Notes: a model not told the origin generated them from the sequence alone. Positions 34,767 to 43,231 are shown, counted from the first letter of the stretch. The stretch is DNA of 64,000 nucleotides from Streptomyces cavernae (GCF_004023625.1 NZ_RPDJ01000006.1:359780-423779), one strand, 5' to 3'. Numbers and translations are program-made.

Positions 34767-35999
34767 TCAGGCCGCCAGGTACGCGAGCGCTCCGGACACC
34801 AGGGTCCGCACGCCCGGCCCGACCGTCGACAGGTCCGGCGCGAAGAGCGGGCTGTGGTTGCCCGGGACGGAGGCCAGCATCTCGTGGAGGTCCGCGCCCG
34901 AGGCCTGCTCCCACACCTCGTGCGGGGTGCTCGTCACGAACCAGTAGGAGTAGGGGATCCCGCCCTCCGCGAGGTGCGGGAAGTCCTCGCTGCCCATGGC
35001 CGGACCGGGGTCGATGACAGTCCCCTCGCCGAACACCTCCCGGTGCACCGCGGCGATCCTGGCGTCGGTCTCGGCGTCGTTGACGGTGAGCGGGAAGTCA
35101 CCGCTCGCGGTGATCTCCGGCGGCCGCGGGCAGCCCGCCGCCATGCACTCGGCCTCGGCGATACGGCGGATCGCGGCGAGCATCCGGTCGCGGACGGCGA
35201 CGGACTGCGTCCGCAGGTTCAGGCCGATGCGGGCCTCGGACGGGATGATGTTGTGCCGGGCGCCCGCCTCGATCCGCCCGACGGTCAGCACGGCGGACTC
35301 ACGGGCGGCGATCTCCCGGCTGACGACCGTCTGGAGCCGGGTGACGAGGTAGGCGGCGGTGACGACGGGGTCGACGGTCGACTCGGGCCGCGAACCGTGC
35401 CCGCCCTTCCCGTGGATGACGATGTCGACATCGGTGGTCGCCGACATGATCAGCCCCGGTACGTGGGCGTAGAGCCCGGCCGGGCCGGGGGCGGCGTGCT
35501 GCCCGAGCAGCACATCGGGTCGCGGGACGCGCTCGTACAGTCCGTCGGCGACCATCGCGCGGGCACCGACGCCGGTCTCCTCGGCGGGCTGGCCCACCAC
35601 GACCAGCGTGCCGGACCAGGTCTCACGCCCCGCCGCGAGCGCCTCGGCGGCACCGGTCAGCCAGGTGATGTGCAGGTCGTGACCGCAGGCGTGCATGACC
35701 CCGGGGGTCCCCGAGGCGTACTCGAGCCCCGTCTCCTCGGTGACCGGGAGGGCGTCCATGTCCCCACGGAGGAGGACGGTGGGCCCGTCACCGTTGCGCA
35801 GCACGGCGGCGACTCCGGTGCCGCCGACGCCCTCCGCGGTGTCGTAACCGGCGGCGTGAAGCCGCGTGGCGAGCACGGCGGCGGTGCGGTGCTCCTGGCC
35901 GGACAGCTCCGGGTGGCGGTGGAGGTCGCGGTAGAGGTCCTCGAGGGCGGGGACGGGGAGGTCGGCGGTGAGGTCCTGCGCGATGCGTGCGGGGGTCAC
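34767..35999 (-). CDS. M20 family amidohydrolase/peptidase
   Basis: 410 residues. Metal-site motifs MHACGHDLHITWL and PAEETGVGARAMV, the RGDMDALPV loop and the late GSEDFPHLA match the M20D amidohydrolase group (aminoacylase, hippurate hydrolase or IAA-amino-acid hydrolase). A lid dimerisation domain (about 185-300) is inserted. It should cleave N-acyl amino acids. GTG 35999 has no RBS, but TACCCT ends seven bases upstream with TTCACG 18 bp before that, a good leaderless promoter. Longer upstream frames overlap the divergent XRE gene and are not real. Confidence 0.88.
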   Translation of the reverse strand: MTPARIAQDLTADLPVPALEDLYRDLHRHPELSGQEHRTAAVLATRLHAAGYDTAEGVGGTGVAAVLRNGDGPTVLLRGDMDALPVTEETGLEYASGTPGVMHACGHDLHITWLTGAAEALAAGRETWSGTLVVVGQPAEETGVGARAMVADGLYERVPRPDVLLGQHAAPGPAGLYAHVPGLIMSATTDVDIVIHGKGGHGSRPESTVDPVVTAAYLVTRLQTVVSREIAARESAVLTVGRIEAGARHNIIPSEARIGLNLRTQSVAVRDRMLAAIRRIAEAECMAAGCPRPPEITASGDFPLTVNDAETDARIAAVHREVFGEGTVIDPGPAMGSEDFPHLAEGGIPYSYWFVTSTPHEVWEQASGADLHEMLASVPGNHSPLFAPDLSTVGPGVRTLVSGALAYLAA

Positions 36000-36006
36000 G
36001 TCGGTC

Positions 36007-36036
36007 AGGGTAGGTGTCTTCGCCCGACTCCGTGAA
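36007..36036 (-). promoter_or_regulatory. promoter of the M20 gene (leaderless)
   Basis: On the minus strand TTCACG (36036-36031), an 18-bp spacer and TACCCT (36012-36007) form a housekeeping-type promoter. The expected start of transcription coincides with the GTG at 35999. Confidence 0.6.
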
Positions 36037-36077
36037 TGACGCCTCCGGAGCGGATCTGCTCGGTTACGCTCAGCTAT

Positions 36078-36926
36078 GTGCCCGGCATTCGTGAACTCGA
36101 TCCCAGCGCATCCCCGTTGGACTACTTCGGCTCGGAGCTGCGCCGCCTGAGAGAGGCGGCGGGGCTCAGCCAGGGCGAGTTGGGCAGGTCCATGTTCTGC
36201 ACGGGTTCCCTGGTCGGCCAGATCGAGACGGCCCACAAGGTACCGACCCGGGACTTCGCGGAACGCGCGGACGCGGCGCTGCTGACGGAGGGGTTCTTCT
36301 CACGGTTGGTGGGGTTGGTGCTGCGCAGCCAACTGCCGGCCTGGTTCCAGCAGTACGCGGAGATGGAGGCGCGGGCTACCTATATCTCCACGTATCAGGC
36401 TCAGTTGGTGTACGGGCTTCTTCAGACGCGGGAGTACGCACAGGCGTTGCTCAATGTTGATCACCCGGAGAAGGTCAGCGAGATGGTCGCCGCGCGGCTG
36501 GATCGTCAACGCGTTCTGGAGCGCGAACATCCGCCTGTTCTATGGGTGGTGCTGGACGAGTCCGTGTTGCTCCGGGAAGTGGGCAGCTCGGAGGTCATGC
36601 GCAACCAACTGGCCCATTTGTTGGCGCTCAGCGAGCGGCCCTGGGTAAACATCCAGGTACTGCCTTTCGCGGTCGGAGCTCATACCGGACTGATGGGCTC
36701 GTTCAACCTCCTGCGCTTCGACAGCGACCCCGACCTCTTCTACGCCGAGTCGTACGACTTCGGTCACATGACTGCCAATTCGCAGGTCATCAGGGAGCGC
36801 TCGGTCGGATACGCTCGCTTGCAGGCCACGGCCCACTCTCTCGAGGACTCGGCAAGCCTGATCGCCCGCGTGATGGAGGAACGCTATGGAGACCAGCGAG
36901 CACCTGACGTCCGTGGTGTGGCGTAG
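36078..36926 (+). CDS. XRE helix-turn-helix regulator with DUF5753
   Basis: 282 residues. An N-terminal XRE domain (LRRLREAAGLSQGELGRSMF) is followed by the DUF5753 ligand-like domain (about 95-270) with the typical WFQQYAEMEARATYISTYQ and QVLPF segments. These proteins pair with DUF397 proteins, and the next gene is one. TACGCT ends seven bases before GTG 36078, so a leaderless mRNA is likely. The ATG at 36036 lies within the divergent M20 promoter. Such pairs are abundant in Streptomyces and often affect development. Confidence 0.85.
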   Translation: MPGIRELDPSASPLDYFGSELRRLREAAGLSQGELGRSMFCTGSLVGQIETAHKVPTRDFAERADAALLTEGFFSRLVGLVLRSQLPAWFQQYAEMEARATYISTYQAQLVYGLLQTREYAQALLNVDHPEKVSEMVAARLDRQRVLEREHPPVLWVVLDESVLLREVGSSEVMRNQLAHLLALSERPWVNIQVLPFAVGAHTGLMGSFNLLRFDSDPDLFYAESYDFGHMTANSQVIRERSVGYARLQATAHSLEDSASLIARVMEERYGDQRAPDVRGVA

Positions 36927-37089
36927 GTCCAGCTACAGCGGTACCAGCGGCGGCGACTGCGTAGAAGTCGCACACCTCCCCGCCCACATCGCCCTCCGCG
37001 ACTCCAAGAACCCCGAAGTCGGAACCTTCGTCGTCTCGCCGACCGCGTTCGGGGCCTTCGTGGCGGCTGCGGCGCAGGGCGTCCTCTGA
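36886..37089 (+). CDS. DUF397 protein
   Basis: A 67-residue protein with the DUF397 core WRRSSYSGTSGGDCVEVA and LRDSKNPEVGTFVVSPTAFGAFV. It overlaps the end of the XRE/DUF5753 gene by 41 bases, a typical arrangement for this antagonist or partner. GGAGGAA precedes the ATG. The family probably modulates the adjacent regulator. Confidence 0.9.
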   Translation: METSEHLTSVVWRRSSYSGTSGGDCVEVAHLPAHIALRDSKNPEVGTFVVSPTAFGAFVAAAAQGVL

Positions 37090-37673
37090 GCACGCACTCC
37101 GGGCTGGTCGCCGGGGTCCTCTACGGCCTGATCTTCCGGCGTGAACTGGGGGACGAGGAAGTCGAGTCGACCAGCCGCACGATCCTGGAGCGGCCCATCT
37201 ACGACCTCACCGTGCGGGAGCAGTACGAGGGGATCAAGGCCGCACTCGACGCGGACGTCTGGGAGCAGGACCTGTCCTGGCAGCCGCACGGTGAGGCGGA
37301 GATCCGGGACTTCCTGCGGCGGGTCCTGGAACGGCTGGACGAGCTCCGGCCCTGGCAGGAGCCGCCCTACCGCTCCCTCGGGCTGGACCGCTGGGAGGAG
37401 TTCCGGCGCGGGACGCTCCTGGCCCATGTACGCCTGTCGCCGCAGTACCCGCTGTTCGCCCGCCTGCGCGACGTACCCGGGGACGAGTCAGGTCTGCGCG
37501 GACTCGTACTGACCCTGCGGTCCGGAGACGAAGTCGCCCTGCTCGCACCGCCGTTGCCCGGCAAGGACGACGCCGTCCTGATGGCGGCACCCCCGCACCG
37601 TCCCGCACCGGACGTGATCGAGGCGTTCCTGACCCACACGAGGTATCCCCGTAACGCGGTCCGCCCCGCGTGA
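37086..37673 (+). CDS. unknown protein, possibly with a CTG start coupled to DUF397
   Basis: The coding pattern (SGLVAGVLYGLIFRRELGD) extends well upstream of the first GTG at 37212. The only start-like codon in frame at the right place is CTG 37086, which overlaps the DUF397 stop as CTGA, in the style of ATGA and GTGA coupling. From CTG the product is 195 residues, acidic and soluble, with no domain I recognise. If CTG is not used, GTG 37212 gives 153 residues. It is the last gene of this operon. Confidence 0.6.
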   Translation: MSTHSGLVAGVLYGLIFRRELGDEEVESTSRTILERPIYDLTVREQYEGIKAALDADVWEQDLSWQPHGEAEIRDFLRRVLERLDELRPWQEPPYRSLGLDRWEEFRRGTLLAHVRLSPQYPLFARLRDVPGDESGLRGLVLTLRSGDEVALLAPPLPGKDDAVLMAAPPHRPAPDVIEAFLTHTRYPRNAVRPA

Positions 37674-37693
37674 CGCGCATCACATCGCTCTCG

Positions 37694-37721
37694 TGTCACG
37701 AACCGTCGATCAGCTTGCGTC
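37694..37721 (+). promoter_or_regulatory. ECF41-type promoter
   Basis: TGTCACG (37694-37700), 17 bp, CGTC (37718-37721). This matches the known ECF41 sigma factor promoter (TGTCACA -35, CGTC -10). It lies 40 bp before the oxidoreductase start, and the operon encodes an ECF41 sigma factor, so autoregulation is likely. Confidence 0.75.
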
Positions 37722-37761
37722 TGGGGGTCGTCAGCAAGCGGAGAGCGGAGAGGGCGGCACG

Positions 37762-38976
37762 ATGAGCGCACAGCATGAGCACGAAGCCGAGGCCGGTACG
37801 GCGACCACCCACCGCGTTCTGATCCTCGGGGCCGGGTACGCGGGCATGGCGGCGGCGATCCAGCTCGCGGCCAGGGTCGGGCGACGTGAGGACGTCGAGG
37901 TGACCCTGGTCAACCCGCAGGAATCGTTCACGGAGCGGCTGCGGCTGCACATGGCGGCGACCGGGCAGCAGCTCGCCGAGATGCGCATCCCGGAGCTGCT
38001 TCGGGGCACGGGCGCGCGGTTCGTGCGCGGCTGGGTGACGGCGGTGGACGCGGACGCGAGGACCGTGCGGATCGACGACGAGCGGGTGCTGCACTACGAC
38101 ACGCTCGTGTACGGGCTGGGGAGCGTGGCCGACACGGCGGTGCCCGGAGTGGAGGGACACGCGCACACGCTGAACGGCGCACAGGAGGCCGAGTTGCTGG
38201 CCGGACGGTTGGCGCGGCTGGGGAGCGGCACCGTGGTCGTCGGCGGCAGTGGGCTGACCGGCGTCGAGGCGGCCGCGGAGATCGCCGAGCGGTACCCGGA
38301 ACTGGACGTCGTGCTGTTGGGCCGGCAGGAGCCCGGCGCGGCCATGAACCCCAAGGCCAGGGCGTATCTGCGGTCCGCGCTCGACCGGCTCGGTGTCCGG
38401 GTGCGCGCCGGGGCCGAGGTGGTGAAGGTGCTTCCCGATTCGGTGGAGCTGGCGGACGGGGAGAGCGTGGCCGCCGACGTCGTCCTGTGGACGAGCGGTA
38501 CCCGGGTGTCGCCACTCGCGGCGGCCGCCGGGCTGAGCGTCGACGAACGCGGCCGCATCATCACCGACACCACGCTGCGGTCGGTGTCGCACCCCGAGGT
38601 GTACGCCGTCGGCGACGCCGCAGCGATCCGGCAGGCCTACGGCGTCATGCACGGCACCTGCCAGGGCGGCATGCCGACCGGTGTGCACGCCGCGGTGTCG
38701 ATCGTCCGGGCGCTGAAGGGCAAGGAGCCCAAGCCGTTCCGCTTCGGTTACTACCACACGCCGGTCAGCCTGGGGCGGGGCGACGCGGTCGTCCAGTTCA
38801 CCCACCCCGACGACAGCCCCCGGAAAATCTGCCTGACCGGCCGTAAGGCCGCCTGGTACAAGGAGACGGTGAGCGCCTCTCCCTGGCCGACCTACGGCCG
38901 TATGAAGAAGATGCCCGCCTCGGGCGCGTTCTGGCCGCGCGGCGGCCGCTTCACCCGGGTGCGGGGGACGCGGTGA
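37762..38976 (+). CDS. FAD-dependent oxidoreductase (NDH-2-like), partner of ECF41
   Basis: 404 residues. A Rossmann FAD fold opens with LILGAGYAGMAAAI, a second NAD(P) fold with VVVGGSGLTGVEAA, and the late YAVGDAAAI contacts FAD. The overall form matches type II NADH dehydrogenase-like or nitrite-reductase-like oxidoreductases. ECF41 sigma factors are usually encoded next to such a COE-type (carboxymuconolactone/oxidoreductase/epimerase) enzyme, as here. The stop overlaps the sigma start (GTGA). ATG 37762 lies downstream of the ECF41 promoter with GAGAGGG as RBS, which rules out the longer frame from 37693. Confidence 0.85.
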   Translation: MSAQHEHEAEAGTATTHRVLILGAGYAGMAAAIQLAARVGRREDVEVTLVNPQESFTERLRLHMAATGQQLAEMRIPELLRGTGARFVRGWVTAVDADARTVRIDDERVLHYDTLVYGLGSVADTAVPGVEGHAHTLNGAQEAELLAGRLARLGSGTVVVGGSGLTGVEAAAEIAERYPELDVVLLGRQEPGAAMNPKARAYLRSALDRLGVRVRAGAEVVKVLPDSVELADGESVAADVVLWTSGTRVSPLAAAAGLSVDERGRIITDTTLRSVSHPEVYAVGDAAAIRQAYGVMHGTCQGGMPTGVHAAVSIVRALKGKEPKPFRFGYYHTPVSLGRGDAVVQFTHPDDSPRKICLTGRKAAWYKETVSASPWPTYGRMKKMPASGAFWPRGGRFTRVRGTR

Positions 38977-39890
38977 GCCGTCCGTTGTCGGATCAGGACC
39001 AGCAGGTGTTCGACGACCACCGTGGCCTGCTGTTCTCGGTGGCCTACCGCCTCCTCGGCACCGCCGCTGACGCGGAGGACGCCGTCCAGGACGCCTGGAT
39101 CAAGTGGTCGGCCGACGACCGTTCCCAGGTCGCCGACCCCAAGGCCTATCTGACGCGGATCGTGTCGAACCTGGCGATGGAACGGCTGCGTTCCACCCGG
39201 CACAAGCGGGAGACGTATGTGGGCCCGTGGCTGCCGGAGCCCATCCTCACCGGCGGCGACACCGCCGACGACGTCATGGACGCCGAGTCGGTGTCGATGG
39301 CGATGCTGGTGGTGCTGGAAACGCTGAGCCCGCTCGAACGTGCCGTGTTCGTGCTGAAGGAGGTCTTCGGCTTCAGCCACGCGGAGATCGCGGAGGCGGT
39401 GGAGCGGTCCGAGGCCGCGGTGCGCCAGGCCGCGCACCGGGCCCGCGAGCACGTACGGGCCCGCCGGCCCCGTTTCGCCGCGGACCGGTCCCGGCAACGC
39501 GAGGTCACCGAGCGGTTCTTCGCCGCCGCGACCGGCGGTGACATCAACACCCTGATGGAGTTGCTGTCCCCGGACGTCACGCTGTGGACCGACGGCGGCG
39601 GCAAGGTCCGTCAGGCCCTGCGTCCGGTCGTGGGCGCACAGACGGTGGCCGCCTGGTTCGGGGCCATCGGCACCGTCACCTACCAGGGCGTCGAACCCGC
39701 CGACATGAACGCCGAACTCGTCGAGATCAACGGCGGTCCGGGCCTGCTGTTCAGCGCCCCGGACCGTGTGATCGCCACCGTCACCTTCGACTTCGACACC
39801 GAGGGCCGCATCACCGCCATCCACAACGTCGCCAACCCCGACAAACTGCGGGCAGTCGCCGACGGGACCAGGCACGACATCGGTGCGTAG
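38973..39890 (+). CDS. ECF41 family RNA polymerase sigma factor (SigJ-type)
   Basis: 305 residues. Sigma region 2 (FSVAYRLLGTAADAEDAVQD) and region 4 (SHAEIAEAVERSEAAVRQAA) are followed by a SnoaL-like C-terminal domain of about 110 residues. The two ECF41 hallmarks are present: WLPEP in the linker and DGGGK in the C-terminal extension. That extension acts as a built-in regulator in place of a separate anti-sigma factor. It is translationally coupled to the oxidoreductase and probably transcribes its own operon from the promoter at 37694. Confidence 0.92.
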   Translation: MSRPLSDQDQQVFDDHRGLLFSVAYRLLGTAADAEDAVQDAWIKWSADDRSQVADPKAYLTRIVSNLAMERLRSTRHKRETYVGPWLPEPILTGGDTADDVMDAESVSMAMLVVLETLSPLERAVFVLKEVFGFSHAEIAEAVERSEAAVRQAAHRAREHVRARRPRFAADRSRQREVTERFFAAATGGDINTLMELLSPDVTLWTDGGGKVRQALRPVVGAQTVAAWFGAIGTVTYQGVEPADMNAELVEINGGPGLLFSAPDRVIATVTFDFDTEGRITAIHNVANPDKLRAVADGTRHDIGA

Positions 39891-39948
39891 CCGGGGACTT
39901 CGCCGGGACGGTCCGGAGCACCGGCCGCACGGGTCTATCGTGGACGGT

Positions 39949-40896
39949 ATGTCCGCCTCAGAAACGGCCCCCGAACTCATCCGCATCGTCTCCCGTGACT
40001 CGCCCATGGCGCTGGCGCAGGTCGAGCGTGTGCGTGCCGAGCTGGCCGCGCTGCACCCGGGTATCCGCACCGAGGTCGTCCCCGTGAAGACCACCGGCGA
40101 CAAGTGGATGGGTGACCTGTCCCAGGTCGAGGGCAAGGGCGCGTTCACCAAGGAGGTGGACGCCGCGCTGCTCGCCGGGGAGGCGGACCTCGCGGTGCAC
40201 TGCGTCAAGGACGTGCCCGCCGACCGCCCGCTCCCGGCGGGGACGACGTTCGCGGCCTTCCTCAAGCGCGACGACATCCGTGACGCGCTGGTCCACCCCG
40301 GCGGGCTGACGCTCGACGAACTCCCGGCGGGGACCCGCATCGGCACGTCCTCCGTGCGCCGGATCGCCCAACTCGCCGCCTCGCACCCGTATTTGGAGTG
40401 CGTACCGTTCCGGGGCAACGCCAACCGACGCCTGGAGAAGCTGGCGGCGGGGGAGGCGGACGCGCTGCTGCTCGCCGTGTCGGGCCTGGAGCGGATCAAC
40501 CGCACGGACGTGATCAGCGAGGTCCTGTCGACGGAGACGATGATGCCGCCGATCGGCGCCGGCATCCTCGCCCTGCAGTGCCGCGAGGGCGACACGGCCG
40601 TGATCGACACGGTCAGCGACCTCGGCGACCCCAACACGCACCGCGAGGCCACCGCCGAGCGCATGTTCCTGCACGTCCTCCAGGGCCACTGCAACTCCCC
40701 CATCGCGGGCTACGCGAAGACGGCACGAAGCGGCGAACTCTCTCTGCGCGCAAGCGTCTTCACCCCCGACGGCAAGACGGTCCTGAACGCCCACGAGTGG
40801 GCGGGCCGCCTCGACCCCGCCACCCTCGGCACCTCGGTCGCCGTGGCCCTCCTCCGCCAGGGCGCCCGCGACCTGATCGACGGCATCGCCCACTGA
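39949..40896 (+). CDS. hemC: hydroxymethylbilane synthase (porphobilinogen deaminase)
   Basis: 315 residues. It joins four porphobilinogen units into hydroxymethylbilane in haem biosynthesis. The dipyrromethane-cofactor cysteine is in LQGHCNSPIAGYA. Other family motifs are GKGAFTKEVD, AVHCVKDVPAD, GTSSVRRIAQL and RGNANRRLEKL. Several positions differ from the common consensus (HCVKDVP for HSLKDVP, RGNANRR for RGNVDTR), so this may be a second, divergent HemC. No other hem genes are adjacent. TATCGT ends seven bases before ATG 39949 and no RBS is visible, suggesting a leaderless mRNA. Confidence 0.88.
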   Translation: MSASETAPELIRIVSRDSPMALAQVERVRAELAALHPGIRTEVVPVKTTGDKWMGDLSQVEGKGAFTKEVDAALLAGEADLAVHCVKDVPADRPLPAGTTFAAFLKRDDIRDALVHPGGLTLDELPAGTRIGTSSVRRIAQLAASHPYLECVPFRGNANRRLEKLAAGEADALLLAVSGLERINRTDVISEVLSTETMMPPIGAGILALQCREGDTAVIDTVSDLGDPNTHREATAERMFLHVLQGHCNSPIAGYAKTARSGELSLRASVFTPDGKTVLNAHEWAGRLDPATLGTSVAVALLRQGARDLIDGIAH

Positions 40897-40905
40897 GCCC
40901 ACGGA

Positions 40906-40946
40906 CGGCTGAGCGCCGGGCGGTCACTCCGCCCGGCGCTCAGCCG
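40906..40946 (+). terminator. hemC terminator, 18-bp perfect hairpin
   Basis: CGGCTGAGCGCCGGGCGG pairs without mismatch with CCGCCCGGCGCTCAGCCG around a 5-nt loop, directly after hemC. Confidence 0.9.
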
Positions 40947-40950
40947 CTCT

Positions 40951-40999
40951 AGTGCCCCGACAGGCGACGTGCGCCCCGTCGCGACGCCCGGCACGCTCC
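40951..40999. repeat. 49-bp dispersed repeat (end of a MITE-like element)
   Basis: AGTGCCCCGACAGGCGACGT followed by GCGCCCCGTCGCGACGCCCG and GCACGCTCC. The reverse complement of 52929-52977 matches it at about 44 of 49 positions. The 22-bp core GTCGCGACG...GCTCC also occurs at 53011-53032. Here only one end is present, joined to an IS21 fragment. Confidence 0.7.
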
Positions 41000-41007
41000 A
41001 ACCGCGT

Positions 41008-41280
41008 CGACACGATCCCTTGGCCGGCCGCTGGTACTGCGGCGGCCGGTCGCTGGCCAGGGCCCGCCTGACGGTGTTCTTCGAGATGCCCAGATGCCGT
41101 GCGATCGCCCGGATCGGCATCTGCTCGGCCCGGTGCAGGCGGCGGATCTCTGACCAGTCCTCCACGAGGATCACCTTCCCTCCTGACCTTGATCACCAAG
41201 GTCAGGGTCAGACGAAGATCACCAAGTGGGTCACTTTTGATCCGTCGTCAGAGGGTCAGCGTTCGGCCGTTGTCGAGACC
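41008..41280 (-). mobile_element. IS21-family remnant (5' end of istA and terminal repeats)
   Basis: Minus-strand codons from ATG 41174 give MILVEDWSEIRRLHRAEQMP, then IRAIARHLGISKNTVRRAL and a RPAKGS motif: the N-terminal helix-turn-helix of an IS21 IstA transposase. Homology ends near 41010. Upstream (41200-41280) are the repeated TGACCC/GATCAAAAGTGACCC and GGCCGAACGCTGACCC words of an IS21 end. istB and the rest of istA are missing, so it is inactive. Confidence 0.75.
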
Positions 41281-41317
41281 CCGGCTGTGATCCGGCTATG
41301 GTCCCGCGAAATCCCGG

Positions 41318-41974
41318 TCAGGACTGGTCCTCTGTGAACAGGTACTCCCTGCGTTCGAAGTCGATCGTCCAGGCGAAGTGGCTGAGGTACCCCCACGAGA
41401 TCAGCGCATCCACGCGGATCCCGCCCCAGTGGCCGAACTCACGCCAGACGCGATCCGTTACGGGGTAGGCGGTCATTCCCTCTCTCGATGCCGTGCCGAT
41501 GGCAAGCGTGCCAGGGAGCTCGGCGAACCGGCCGGTCTGCGGCCTGGCCACTCCCCACCGGGCGAGAGTGCGCCGTGGGACGAGCATCGCCACCTGTCCC
41601 TGATCGGGAGTGAGTGCCACCAGGCCCGAGTCGACGAACAGGTTGACGCCACTGATCTCGTCGATGCGACCGCGGGCGATCATCAGATGATCGCTCCACA
41701 GGCCGAACGGTGTCACGTGCTGTGCCGCACCGAGGCGGGCCAGATGCCGGGCACGGGCGATGCTGTCGCCACGGCGGGACAGTACGAGACGCCGATTCGG
41801 CGCGTCGACCGTCGTCAGGAAGCGCTCCAGAATGTTGGTGCCGATGATCGGCCCGAGCGGGACGTCGAAGGCCGCGGCCGGTGGAAGTCCCTTGTCATGC
41901 ACGGCGGCTTTCCTGCCCGGTTCGCAACTGGGGCCCGGGAGAGTGGTCGGCGGGTTCCGGTAGACGCCGGTCAA
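41318..41974 (-). pseudogene. truncated retropepsin-like aspartyl protease domain protein
   Basis: About 200 meaningful residues. GPIIGTNILERFLTTVDAPN is the flap/helix end of a first aspartyl-protease lobe, and VNLFVDSGLVALT is a DSG-type catalytic motif of a second lobe. The first catalytic lobe and any signal peptide are missing and no good RBS precedes the frame. It lies beside IS debris, so I read it as the 3' part of a larger gene. Confidence 0.5.
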
Positions 41975-42042
41975 AGGGCGGCTTCATCACGCCGGCCCGT
42001 AAATCCGGTGCCGCAGGCGGCTCGCATTGCGAGACTGGGCCC

Positions 42043-42702
42043 ATGGATGACATGGGGCGATTCCGTCGGGCGGTCGTCGCGTGGGCGGCGGGCGGTGCGG
42101 GGGCCTCGGCGGCCGCCGAAGCAGCACAGGAGCTGGCGGTCGACGCCACCGTGCGCATGGTCGTGCTGGTCGAAGGAAGCAGTGATCAGGCCGCGCTCGA
42201 AGCGCTGGCCGTGCGGCACGGCCGCGACCTGGGGGCGGAGGGCATCGCGGTCGTGCCGCTCGGAGGTGCCACGAACATCGGGCGGTTCCTGGACGTGTGC
42301 GGCCCTCCGGGGCTCGACCTCAAGCTGGCGGGCCTGTGCGACATCGCGGAGGAGCCCTTCTTCCGACGCGCTCTGGAGCGGGTGGGTCTCGGCGCCCGCC
42401 TCACCCCGGACGACCTGGAACCGCTCGGTTTCCACATGTGCGTCGCGGACCTCGAGGACGAGCTGATCCGCTCCCTCGGCGTCTCCGCCGTGCAGCAGGT
42501 CATCGAGGCGGAGGGCGAAATGCGTTCCTTCCGGGTCTTCCAGAACCAGCCCGCCCAGCGGGAACGGACCGTCGAGCAGCACCTTCGGCGCTTCATGGGC
42601 ACCCACGCCGGCCGCAAGGCGCAGTACGCGCGCTCACTCGTCGAGGCCCTGGACTCAGGCCGGATACCCCGGCCCCTGGAACGGCTCCTCGCGCACGTCT
42701 GA
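42043..42702 (+). CDS. stand-alone TOPRIM (OLD-type) domain protein
   Basis: 219 residues. The TOPRIM core shows the catalytic Glu in VVLVEGSSDQAALEAL, a GATNIGRFL turn and an acidic LAGLCDIAEE in place of the DxD motif, as in OLD-family TOPRIM domains. The C-terminal half is helical and basic. There is no ATPase domain in this gene or beside it, so it is a single-domain relative of OLD nucleases, perhaps a nuclease in DNA repair or defence. The upstream extension is nonsense. Confidence 0.75.
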   Translation: MDDMGRFRRAVVAWAAGGAGASAAAEAAQELAVDATVRMVVLVEGSSDQAALEALAVRHGRDLGAEGIAVVPLGGATNIGRFLDVCGPPGLDLKLAGLCDIAEEPFFRRALERVGLGARLTPDDLEPLGFHMCVADLEDELIRSLGVSAVQQVIEAEGEMRSFRVFQNQPAQRERTVEQHLRRFMGTHAGRKAQYARSLVEALDSGRIPRPLERLLAHV

Positions 42703-42888
42703 TTCCGGTAGCCGGGTTCCTGGTGCCGCATCAGGCGCGACGGTTCCCACCCGGAGCCGGCCGGATGGTCAGCCCGGTGCGGGGCGCGTGCGGCGTGCCG
42801 TGTGTGCGGGCCCCGAACGCGGCGGCCGGCACAAGGGCCCCGCCCGCGGAACCGAGGCCCCGTCGGCGGGCGCCCCGCAGACCCGGCC

Positions 42889-43032
42889 CTAGGGTTCCTG
42901 CACCGCCGAGTCGACCTTCGCCGGGTCGGCGGAAGCCTCCGGGCCCGTGTTCGCCGCCGTGATCAGGGCGACGGCGGCCAGCACGCCGGCACACAGCGCG
43001 GTGAGGTAGCGCGTGGACAGGCGACGGATCAC
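42889..43032 (-). CDS. small secreted peptide, candidate signalling peptide
   Basis: A 47-residue gene on the minus strand, GTG 43032 to TAG 42889. AGGGGG lies seven bases before the GTG. The peptide starts with two arginines (MIRRLSTRYLTALCAGVLA), has a hydrophobic core (AGVLAAVALITAA) and a hydrophilic C-terminus ASADPAKVDSAVQEP. This is a signal-peptide-plus-short-cargo layout. It is divergent from the XRE-TPR regulator, and the shared 199-bp promoter holds matched TTAA-N8-TTAA motifs. Organisation and size suggest the secreted precursor of an RRNPP-like peptide signal; the receptor link is inference. Confidence 0.7.
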   Translation of the reverse strand: MIRRLSTRYLTALCAGVLAAVALITAANTGPEASADPAKVDSAVQEP

Positions 43033-43058
43033 GAGTAACCCCCTGCGTCAGCGACCGA

Positions 43059-43215
43059 TTAAGTAGGTTTAACGTGTGACTTAAACGTAGGGCGTGCGGG
43101 CAGAAGCGGCAAGGCGTGTCGCGAATCCGGTGCCATGTCGGATGCTTTAACTGGACTGTCACGTCTGGGGAGTTGACCGCTCCTAGGACAGAAGTGAGCT
43201 TAAGATCCAGGTTAA
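43059..43215. promoter_or_regulatory. paired TTAA-N8-TTAA operator candidates
   Basis: TTAA-N8-TTAA occurs at 43069-43084 (within GTTTAA...TTAAAC) and at 43200-43215. A further TTAA at 43059 and one at 43147 share the region. The first overlaps the peptide-gene promoter zone and the second lies 17 bp before the XRE-TPR start. A -35-like TTGACC is at 43173. The AT-rich words are unusual in this GC-rich genome. Confidence 0.55.
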
Positions 43216-43231
43216 TTGGAGAGGTCATCCC

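Noticed and set aside
37693..37761. Longer N-terminus for the oxidoreductase
   Set aside because: It would begin inside the ECF41 promoter, upstream of the expected transcription start.
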